Shown here: one piece after another, positions 9,601-12,136 of the stretch
How positions within the stretch are numbered: the stretch's first letter is position 1
How the letters are laid out: each line of letters begins with the position of its first letter
Source of the DNA: Promethearchaeota archaeon
Lineage (GTDB): Archaea; Asgardarchaeota; Lokiarchaeia; Sigynarchaeales; SOKP01
Reading direction: 5' to 3'
DNA: 12,486 nt
Assembly: GCA_014729315.1 (NCBI GenBank)
Contig: WJKD01000391.1
Location: forward strand, 1 to 12,486
Notes under the pieces: generated by a model
Seen by the model: the letters and a program-made list of their open reading frames with translations, nothing else
Database searches by the model: none
What the model was told of the DNA's origin: nothing
Made by a program: the position numbers and the translations under genes

Positions 9601-11098
9601 CGCTTGCTAATAAATAAACTCCGTTCTCGCCGTTAAATCTCACACTGTTAAGGGATATGTTAGAATACTTGGTATTGTTTAATATAATCCCTGCGAAATT
9701 GTTGTAAGTTAAAATATTATCCTCAATAAGAATATTGGTACTATTTTCAGTACTGATACCCGAATATAAATTATATGAAATGTTGCTCGAAACTATAAAT
9801 CCATTCGTGCTATTATCTATTTTGATGCCTGCATCGTCCGAATTTAATCCAGAATTAAGAATTTGGAACTTTTCAAGCGTGAAATGCGCTCTTGAGTTTA
9901 GAATTCTAATTCCACTCCCTAATCCCTCTGGGTTTATAATTCCATAAGAATTGCCATTGATTAGGTAAGGATTGTTTTTCGTTCCCTCTCCTGTGATCCA
10001 CCAGCATTTTCTATACTGCAACCATGTATACCCTTCGACTCCTATGTCGTCTATTGATATTTTACTTCCGTTCGATATAGGATTTAAATAAATAGGAAGA
10101 GAATCGTTAGCGTTCCCCCCTCCTGAAATATGTGTATAAGATAAGTCGCATATCCCGTCCTTATTATCATCTGAAGCCCCACCTAGCGACAGAGAATAAT
10201 TGTCCCAAAAATTTCCAATTAAGGAGTTATTCCAAAAATTAGAGCCTAAGCTACTATTATCTTGAGCATGCAGAAAATTTTGAATAAAAGAATTATTGAA
10301 AAAAAGATTAGTATTCGAGGTGCTATCGTTAATAGCAATCCCAACTCTGTTTGATTTGAAGATGTTTACGGTTGCGTTATTTGAATCGCTATTGTTCCCG
10401 AAAAAAATTCCAAAAAAGTAAGATAATGAAATATTATTGTAATGAATTGAATTCTCGTCCGATTGATTTTCCAAATAAATACTATAGTTATTGTGAATTA
10501 ATTTGTTATTTTGAATGTAATTTTGACTACACGATTGGTTTAAAAACACTCCAATTTTGTTGTTGTCTAATTCATTATAAATTAAAGTGTTATTGTGACA
10601 AGATTGATGTAAATAAATACCATAAGTACAATTAAAACATGTAGAATCGGCGACTGTGCCATTACAAGTATTATATAAGTAAACTCCTGTTGAATTATCG
10701 GAGTCTTTGTGGTTAATAATCGTACAATTCTCAATTCTAAAAAATTTCGTTGAATTCGCAATAATAATTCCGTAACTTGAATTTTCAAGGTTAATTATAA
10801 GATTGTTTATGACATAAATATTGTCAACCTTTTCGCACCAAGCATAAGATGATTCTATTTCATCCCATGTTCCATTTCCGGATGAGCCGGTATCATCTAT
10901 GTGAAGTGAGTTGAGATTCCAGACTTCTGCAATTTTTAAATTTTCGTTTTCATTGAAATCCGATTTTAACTCTTCCTTACCTTTATAATTTCTATTAGTG
11001 TCGTTGTCATATAGCGAAGATTGATGGGCTATTAAGGATATACAAAAAATAAGAATTAATGATAAAAAGATGCAAACTCTCTTCTTTTTTTTTGTCAT
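1..11098 (-). CDS. Giant surface-anchored parallel beta-helix protein (NosD/PbH1-type repeats), C-terminus beyond window
   Basis: At least 3,699 residues, with no stop before the left edge. The ATG at 11098 is the first start after an in-frame TAG two codons upstream, and it opens a signal peptide: n-region KKKKR, then a hydrophobic core to about residue 25. Order of parts: beta-helix module A (about 60-320), module B (about 343-1105), module C (about 1107-3010) with an inserted beta-sandwich (about 2066-2225), four Ig-like repeats (about 3018-3392), acidic linker DDEDEDEG (about 3396), TM helix (about 3408-3430), then tandem two-TM repeats from 3475 onward. Helix rungs are about 23-24 residues and follow the pattern N-x-GI-x-L-x-x-S/C-x-x-N-x-I-x-x-N, as in PbH1/NosD families. 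Asn-X-Ser/Thr sequons are very frequent. The likely role is an extracellular stalk for adhesion, binding or a surface layer; the ligand is unknown. It stands alone on its strand with no evident operon partner. The exact function is not determinable from sequence. Confidence 0.93.
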   Translation of the reverse strand, partial: MTKKKKRVCIFLSLILIFCISLIAHQSSLYDNDTNRNYKGKEELKSDFNENENLKIAEVWNLNSLHIDDTGSSGNGTWDEIESSYAWCEKVDNIYVINNLIINLENSSYGIIIANSTKFFRIENCTIINHKDSDNSTGVYLYNTCNGTVADSTCFNCTYGIYLHQSCHNNTLIYNELDNNKIGVFLNQSCSQNYIQNNKLIHNNYSIYLENQSDENSIHYNNISLSYFFGIFFGNNSDSNNATVNIFKSNRVGIAINDSTSNTNLFFNNSFIQNFLHAQDNSSLGSNFWNNSLIGNFWDNYSLSLGGASDDNKDGICDLSYTHISGGGNANDSLPIYLNPISNGSKISIDDIGVEGYTWLQYRKCWWITGEGTKNNPYLINGNSYGIINPEGLGSGIRILNSRAHFTLEKFQILNSGLNSDDAGIKIDNSTNGFIVSSNISYNLYSGISTENSTNILIEDNILTYNNFAGIILNNTKYSNISLNSVRFNGENGVYLLASDHNYISRNDIGNDITNSNQNVGIFLYSECKNNTINTNHLKNNLEFGLYLFEECRDNKLINNTAGNDDGISNQDLGIFLNKSCSYNLIENNTAINNELYGISLTNKCTYNNLTGNIVRGSIDNLIQDYGIGIQDGSDHNRILYNNASLNLFQGIYLLESNYSMITNNTIVNNQNTGIYLLNSSFNSLENNTVNKNLVSGVILENSNYNNLTRNTALLNSYQGINLINADMNNISYNYILENTQNGILLYDGSSFNSIFGNNLFDNSLNGILFEQNSYLNTISKNSIVQSGLSGILISSACDQNTISNNNISANLLHGIYLISTSNNQILSNNVSYNYDYGIYLYESNSNTIFENVIDNNFIRGIYLYESDLNNLSENELKNNGNQGLLLSTNSNYNQLIENTLMNYGTNNQNTGIILENRCNYNNLTRNNANNHIENGIELETNCNFNNLSGNSASLNLQNGIHLKTSCSSNILENNNASENGLFGIILEVDCDYNNLTLNIANNNDDSGIYLYDYSDHNYLIENIIVNNAQHGIDLDEKSYYNIIEKNNATRNQQYGIYLQAESNKNEITRNFLIKNDLGCVYETSDCKGNIIEDNYCQDKFGQWYLDPFIIDDTGAGDFMWDQVEIMPWCSGTGKVDDPYIIENMTVDGENSGYCIQVKHSLVFFEFRNCTLFNSGSGAAFSFLNVSFGKLINSSCSNNNDYGIYLYKSNNITLSRNLIYDNNYYGIYLYSNSSENIIYQNNISNCGDYGIFLKSNCSKNFISYNQLDGNEGATVIGINLYYLCNNNSIINNTVYEHAQSGINIFYSDFNNISKNVIQNIISRNVIQNDNVRGLHQVNCQNSTISNNIVNFNDDGIYLENCNYTYLSGNMVNNNTDYGIFLNGTSHLLIQNSMDYCGIGLYVVMGSFEQIISHDIDTTNLVNSKPLYYYINEVGLLPSDFDNAGQIILVNCNHSIVADQDVSWGTIGVSIHFCENVTIANITSNNNNRYGIYLFNSIECCLYNNTVNNNGYYGIFIDGSSIGCNISGNIANSNSKYGIHIEGGSYGCNITGNTANQNGDYGIHLAEASYGCNITGNIVNKNGHTGIFLINECDDCYIAFNNASRNGKAAIWVQNSENSIMHENLMYECGINIVGSLNQLSSHPIDTTNLVNSRPVYYYQGQEYLGSSDFTTVGNPGQVLLVNCNHSVVSTYNVSLGTIGIMLHYCYNNTINNLDTSFNTMYGVYFAYSCDNRLIGTNTSYNEEYGIYLLNDCDNNNLTLNFADFNYEYAIYLETNCDNNDIAHNSANDTLLYDGIYVHDNCISNNISSNNVYNNNRYGIYLQDKCDKNYVYNNYLTNNIHGIYINDDCDDNEILENIMVFNNEHGIFLNSGCDSNDLVSNNVNNNDGHGIFLITNCINNNISRNDVILNQLNGIYLHSGCSYNNISGNIITFSTQIGLFLDTNCNFNNIIKNNISYNEEIGIKFYNCDNGFIYLNNITYNEADGVLVSHLSDKNEIENNIIYNNIGTGIHITDQCDSNNITNNQVYGNYHGIFLEDEDVSEVNYNIIEDYNYEWYDATDGTELLLDDDGYSSQTLPFDFEFYDSTFSTIYISANGYVSFNPGFNPLDYTNDPIPSSDSDNRYLIAPFWDDIQTEYGRGTGTIYVKSFGSYYVIQWSNVSHFNNNDYIGNFELVLFENGEIVFNYKNINYTSGGYSCGLNYGYNGVGNSYQGLNTHNQTFSIQFTPYQASNINKIYYNNASYNDIHGIYIKYALLVDLIENNADNNGNSGLFLENTKLNYLYGNNATFNAFCGININSSIFNTVYGNNVSKNLNYGILLVENSYNNSISFNQVNYNTLCGIFLKNPCYNVSISNNTINFNFNNGICALGCTEIYIINNTLIENVQNGVFLDNCNYIIVSSNSLSNNYQSGIFLINGSDYNNLMDNILINNLHCGIDINEGTENQILRNIITQNAYGLILNLSDYNEIYGNNITYHLNSGVLILNSDHSEIMDNRINHNYLLGVNFTSSHYNDISNNILFNNSINGISLSNSQYNDFIANQILKNLHNGIYFNNGDRNTISGNLIYNNSYNGIYLENGANNNDIFTNNISNNGYSGLYIYNCQINDVYENNATFNDYFGLLIFLGENHDIDDNIFSRNSLCGLNLSETSFNSISGNSINNNLYGIHLEKDSFNNSITLNDILYNSLDGIHVVSNSYNNTITTNDINFNTRNGINLFQSTFNRILSNTIIENQENGVYSDNSSLSIIIGNELHLNYKSGIFIDNNSDNNHLRNNNASNNDLYGIQLYKSNENLIHYNYADYNSYGIVLIQSNYTDLSNNNASYNTNYGLYLEVSKNNTISNNGLYENNQGLNLFNSMYNQISDNYVISNIFYGLNLTNSKINELFENIVQLNGVGMYFESESESNVIEDNIINDNTIIGIHLFNSGNNLVTSNSIKNNLVYGARVNGSQSQINLFYCNNFTNNGINALDNGTNNFWNNSYIGNYWDDYSGKDVNDDGIGDIGYKVNHTTGIDHKPKWWDPPIINITYPFPNDLFGVSPPDYSVVILEGVTNYSWYRLNLNITKHFFTNNGTIKDQAWYAEGNGTVSIIFYVNDSRGYIGYDEVIVKKDIIAPSIVINYPFPNELFGVKAPEFNVMINDTHLQDRWYIIETNPSRFFTENETFNQEDWDTLSNGTFTVVFYANDSVGNEASQLLSLHIDTSFPWIVVNLPINETLWDHRFPVNVTFYTKTPDKLWYTLEGNSTKILLSNNSQVLFDSLLWEEIGEEEWFKLIIWANSSVGNLNNSVSLLLCKDIIAPRIQIHSPGKNSRIQRVAPRFRISVSDINLEDTWYSVVRAEVNFTISQNYTIIYNNGTIDQNLWQKVWDSLPNGGSIYFIVFANDTLGHLSNSTIRIFKYIPDDEDEDEGIEGFDLSFLYYSILTTSGICFIIGAFISYKKEKEEIIEEIVEGGTLKTQFKVQDYTYIFLTVKEDEYKQKYLKINLKLLGIIAAILFASIFIGTVFVFLNFSSNYFSLLMIAMIVEIIFMMVSGALLLYFGSHHKKREIILVQKKYFLIVGSVIAIIVIGLLSWWLLSQYTIILRAFSFLISCLIIEIIVIVLIGIKLLNFTKREELEGQISTKWKFFILITSILLLVSIGLIYLLRSFSIIRAFNPFSILLTILITEIILFVSFGISLLSPEASYKKEKITKKKRLSLGLVILIII
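925..2050 (-). repeat. Four tandem Ig-like (beta-sandwich) repeats before the membrane
   Basis: Units of about 88-95 residues start near 2045, 1782, 1517 and 1233. The shared pattern is IVINYPFPNELFGVKAPEF-like strands, then V-x-I-x-D, WY, FT-x-NGTI-x-Q-x-W, a Gly-containing turn and FYANDSVGN or a variant. Units 2 and 4 begin with DIIAP. This is the typical spacer between a surface domain and a membrane anchor in archaeal proteins. The array ends at an Asp/Glu stretch at about 890-920. Confidence 0.75.
4424..4903 (-). other. NIDO-like beta-sandwich inserted in the beta-helix
   Basis: Residues about 2066-2225 break the rung pattern. They read as a beta-rich globular domain: FDFEFYDSTFSTIYISANGY, then NRYLIAPFWDDI, then YYVIQWSNV, then FELVLFENGEIVFNYKNI. 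The order 'strand, ANGYVSF, IAPFWDDI, VIQW, F-x-L-x-LFENGEI-x-F' resembles nidogen extracellular (NIDO)-like domains found in secreted proteins. Rung repeats resume immediately afterwards. The assignment rests on motif resemblance, not a search. It may be the functional head or ligand-binding part of an otherwise structural stalk. Confidence 0.55.
5050..6000 (-). other. Cysteine ladder in consecutive beta-helix rungs
   Basis: Residues about 1700-2016. Of 14 successive rungs, 13 carry Cys at the same place, just before D/N-x-N (for example SCDNR, DCDNN, NCDNN, KCDKN, DCDDN, GCDSN, GCSYN, NCNFN, QCDSN). The exception has Ser in LSDKN. Equivalent residues in stacked rungs of a parallel beta-helix lie about 5 angstroms apart (established for the fold). 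The Cys could form a buried thiol stack, disulfides or a metal-binding line. The other long stretch (about 4400-2080) mostly uses Ser or Asp at this place. Confidence 0.7.
5960..6915 (-). repeat. Duplicated insert module (IDTTNLVNS-x-P-x-YYY) within the beta-helix
   Basis: Two copies of an 80-90 residue segment lie about 225 residues apart. Copy 1 is at about 6915-6660 (IDTTNLVNSKPLYYY, then GQIILVNCNHSIV) and copy 2 at about 6220-5960 (IDTTNLVNSRPVYYY, then GQVLLVNCNHSVV). Both are followed by a GTIG strand. Segments like this occur in other archaeal NosD-type proteins as a loop-containing rung (family recall). The block between the copies holds the 72-bp rung duplications, so a larger block may have been copied as a unit. 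Confidence 0.75.
6381..6596 (-). repeat. Three near-identical 72-bp rung duplications
   Basis: The word ATATTGCATCCA starts at 6381, 6453 and 6525 on the plus strand, at exact 72-base spacing. It encodes successive rungs with SYGCNITGN, SYGCNITGN and SIGCNISGN. The first two units also share TGAATTCCATA at the same offset. They are markedly more alike than other rungs, pointing to recent in-frame duplication of single 24-residue rungs. Confidence 0.75.
7660..10905 (-). other. Three beta-helix cap (initiation) motifs and modules A and B
   Basis: The same cap recurs three times: about 10903-10790 (IDDTG, then TWDEI, then YAWC), about 10071-9961 (IDDIG, TWLQ, WWITGEGT, PYLI) and about 7780-7660 (IDDTG, FMWDQ, PWCSGTGK, PYII). 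Each is followed by a short strand pair (F-x-IxNCT or similar) that starts a run of rungs. Module A closes at about 10245-10145 with an Asn/Trp motif (NFWNNSLIGNFWDN, then DDNKDGICD). Module B has no such closing motif and passes straight into cap three. From family knowledge, W-G-x-GT-x(n)-PYII caps are typical of archaeal NosD-like surface proteins. The pattern suggests that the protein grew by fusion or duplication of whole cap-plus-helix units. Confidence 0.75.
11024..11098 (-). other. Signal peptide of the giant protein
   Basis: Residues 1-25 begin MTKKKKR, followed by a run of Val, Cys, Ile, Phe and Leu ending near a small-residue region (SLIAHQSS). This is a classical Sec-type signal or signal-anchor, so the helix repeats lie outside the membrane. 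The cleavage site is uncertain, around residues 23-27. Confidence 0.8.
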
Positions 11099-11111
11099 GC
11101 GCTAAAATGTA

Positions 11112-11133
11112 AACGATATATCCCTTAATAATA
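11112..11133 (-). promoter_or_regulatory. Possible TATA box of the giant gene
   Basis: AT-rich TATTATTAAGGGATATATC (minus strand) lies about 17-34 bases upstream of the ATG, with no Shine-Dalgarno sequence in between. If TATTATTAA is the TATA element, transcription would start within a few bases of the ATG (leaderless). This is weak, because AT-rich DNA gives such matches easily. Confidence 0.3.
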
Positions 11134-11181
11134 CCGCTATCCCTTTTTCCAATCTAAGTAATTCTAACATTAACAATAAAT

Positions 11182-11198
11182 GAATGTTATATACATTC
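11182..11198. promoter_or_regulatory. Short palindrome in the spacer upstream of the giant gene
   Basis: GAATGT-TATAT-ACATTC is a perfect 6-bp inverted repeat around a TA-rich centre, about 84-100 bases upstream of the giant gene start. Its shape suits a dimeric regulator site, but no regulator is visible. A second small inverted repeat (TGAGA-GAT-TCTCA) lies at 11236-11248. Nothing else recognisable is present in 11099-11344. Confidence 0.3.
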
Positions 11199-11344
11199 TG
11201 ATAGAATAGCTTTTATTTAAAATTTTGTAATCTTATGAGAGATTCTCACAATGAGAACATTAATAGAAATAAGATCGATTAGGTTAAGAATTTTAAATTA
11301 CCTCGAAGTAAAATATTCTAATCCGTGAAATTAGAAAGATTTAG

Positions 11345-11438
11345 CAGACCCGGGGGGATTCGAACCCCCGAACCGTCAGCTATCTCCCGTTATCGGAGTT
11401 AGGAGGCTGCCGCGATATCCAGGCTTCGCCACGGGTCT
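11345..11438 (-). tRNA. tRNA-Arg (anticodon CCU) with an intron
   Basis: Cloverleaf on the minus strand: a perfect 7-bp acceptor stem (AGACCCG with CGGGTCT), D stem GCGA/TCGC, and T arm GGGGG-TTCGAAT-CCCCC with a perfect 5-bp stem. The discriminator is G, and CCA is not encoded. The anticodon loop reads C-U-CCU-A, with the remaining loop base after an 18-nt intron. A20 in the D loop fits arginine identity. The anticodon stem is GCAGC with GCUG plus A/C: either a G27-A43 mismatch with a 6-nt variable loop, or a G-C pair with one bulged A and a normal GGUUC variable loop. It would read the AGG codon. Confidence 0.9.
11382..11399 (-). other. 18-nt archaeal tRNA intron at position 37/38
   Basis: The bulge-helix-bulge fits exactly. 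Exon bases CUCC (32-35) pair with intron GGAG (11387-11384), giving the 4-bp central helix. The two 3-nt bulges are UA|A at 11401-11399 and AU|A at 11383-11381. Cutting after the second base of each bulge removes 11399-11382 and restores a 7-base anticodon loop. The inner intron helix is short and weak. The substrate enzyme would be the archaeal tRNA splicing endonuclease. Confidence 0.8.
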
Positions 11439-11462
11439 ATTATAACAAAATTCTTAATTTGG

Positions 11463-11470
11463 TAAAATAT
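11463..11470 (-). promoter_or_regulatory. Possible TATA box of the tRNA gene
   Basis: ATATTTTA on the minus strand lies 25-32 bases upstream of the mature tRNA 5' end, the usual spacing for an archaeal TATA element. Confidence 0.4.
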
Positions 11471-11515
11471 GGATAAATTCTCGGAAGATCTTGATACATG
11501 TGGAAGCACAATATT

Positions 11516-11677
11516 TTAGATATTCAAGAAACTTCGATAGTAAGCTACTCCACAGATACCACAAAAATATTTATCCTTAATGACTATAGCATTTTCTCGC
11601 TTAATTTTTTTTTGGCAATTCATTACGCAACATTTTACTGTATCTGTGTCAGATTTGTCAACTGTTTCTTTTGACAT
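11516..11677 (-). CDS. Small Cys-rich (zinc-binding-like) protein, 53 aa
   Basis: ATG at 11677, stop TAA at 11518-11516, with an in-frame TAA upstream, so the protein cannot be much longer. The N-terminal 15 residues are polar and acidic. Then come C16, C17, C21, a basic stretch (QKKIKRE), and YFCGIC with C39 and C42, ending GVAYYRSFLNI. The spacing C-x(4)-C-x(17)-C-x(2)-C fits a compact single-zinc fold (zinc ribbon or treble-clef half). A run of nine A bases codes within the middle; the frame on both sides gives sensible zinc-site sequence, so I see no frameshift. It is divergent from the Sm-like gene and 78 bases upstream of the tRNA on the same strand. The role is unknown; nucleic-acid or protein binding is an inference from the fold type. 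Confidence 0.75.
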   Translation of the reverse strand: MSKETVDKSDTDTVKCCVMNCQKKIKRENAIVIKDKYFCGICGVAYYRSFLNI

Positions 11678-11730
11678 TATTTTCAATTGAGGTATTTTGT
11701 GTGTTCTTTAATAATATTGAACAATAATTA

Positions 11731-11765
11731 AATCAAAAGAGTAAGGTTTTAATTACTCTTTGATT
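11731..11765. promoter_or_regulatory. Inverted repeat between the divergent genes, followed by a T run
   Basis: AATCAAAAGAGTAA (11731-11744) and TTACTCTTTGATT (11753-11765) form 13-14 bp arms with one unpaired base and an 8-base centre. A T7 run starts within the end of the right arm (11764-11770). It sits in the shared upstream region of two divergent genes, just before TATA-like DNA, so an operator for both is the first reading. As RNA on the plus strand it would look like a hairpin terminator, but no plus-strand gene lies upstream to need one. Confidence 0.45.
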
Positions 11766-11767
11766 TT

Positions 11768-11796
11768 TTTATAATAAGTATTTTTTATCATATAAT
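11768..11796 (+). promoter_or_regulatory. TATA-like elements of the Sm-like gene
   Basis: ATATAAT (11790-11796) lies 28-22 bases before the ATG, the spacing expected for a leaderless archaeal transcript. A second candidate (TTTATAATA, 11768-11776) would give a leader of about 20 bases. No Shine-Dalgarno sequence precedes the ATG. Confidence 0.45.
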
Positions 11797-11817
11797 TGTT
11801 TTATTGAGTTTTGAAAA

Positions 11818-12084
11818 ATGGAAAGGAACCAACAACAGAGACACAGACGACCTATTGATTATTTAAAGAATTCAATCAACAAGGTAATTTTAATTAAAGT
11901 TAAGAGAAATAGGCTCTTTAGAGGTAGATTAGAGGGCTTCGACGAGCATTTAAATCTGTATTTAGAAGGAACGTCGCAGATCTTTGAGTATCAAGATGAA
12001 GATGGCAACATACGCGAAGAACACGAGGATTTAGGTTCAATTGTTGTTCGAGGCGATAATGTAATATTTGTCAACCTTCACTAA
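11818..12084 (+). CDS. Archaeal Sm-like (LSm/SmAP) RNA-binding protein, 88 aa
   Basis: Residues 12-55 form Sm1: PIDYLKNSIN, then VKRNRLFRGRLEGFDEHLNL. Residues 72-87 form Sm2: LGSIVVRGDNVIFVNL. The uridine-binding residues of the family are all present: the D42-x-H44-x-N46 motif and R78-G79-D80. Length is normal for an archaeal Sm protein, which assembles into six- or seven-membered rings that bind U-rich RNA. The loop between Sm1 and Sm2 (about 56-71, EYQDEDGNIREEHED) is long and strongly acidic. The N-terminus is Gln/Arg-rich. The ATG at 11818 gives the full N-terminal helix. It lies divergent from the Cys-rich small gene. A transposon end begins directly after its stop codon. Confidence 0.93.
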   Translation: MERNQQQRHRRPIDYLKNSINKVILIKVKRNRLFRGRLEGFDEHLNLYLEGTSQIFEYQDEDGNIREEHEDLGSIVVRGDNVIFVNLH

Positions 12085-12136
12085 CGATCGTTGGATGGTC
12101 TGGACGTCCGAGACGTCCTCATTAAGGCGACCAACG
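12083..12136. repeat. Hairpin-rich transposon right end and candidate omega RNA region
   Basis: Immediately after the Sm-like stop there is a perfect 10-bp palindrome AACGATCGTT (12083-12092, sharing the last two stop bases). Next is a perfect 7-bp hairpin GGACGTC-CGA-GACGTCC (12102-12118), enclosed by CGTTGG (12089-12094) and CCAACG (12131-12136). On the minus strand this lies 31-84 bases past the tnpB stop. In IS200/IS605 elements that is where the subterminal hairpin and the 3' part of the guide RNA lie. The exact cleavage end cannot be fixed from this window. Confidence 0.55.

Noticed and set aside
2080..10300. CRISPR-like or satellite array suggested by recurring words at a ~70-base period
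   Set aside because: The units are diverged at DNA level, have no unique spacers between identical repeats, and encode regular beta-helix rungs in one frame.
9735..10788. Reading frames at 9735-9947 (+), 10372-10635 (+) and 10582-10788 (-)
   Set aside because: Overlapped throughout by the beta-helix frame, which keeps its rung pattern. These are shadows in other frames.
11345..11438. tRNA gene as an integration (att) site
   Set aside because: No integrase and no direct repeat of the tRNA 3' end was seen in the window.
11611..11619. Frameshift in the small Cys-rich gene at its run of nine A bases
   Set aside because: The frame on both sides gives matching halves of a zinc site with plausible spacing, and the gene has a clear start and stop.
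12102..12118. GGACGTC hairpin as the transcription terminator of the Sm-like gene
   Set aside because: No T run follows it on the plus strand, and it sits on the GC-rich transposon side of the junction.
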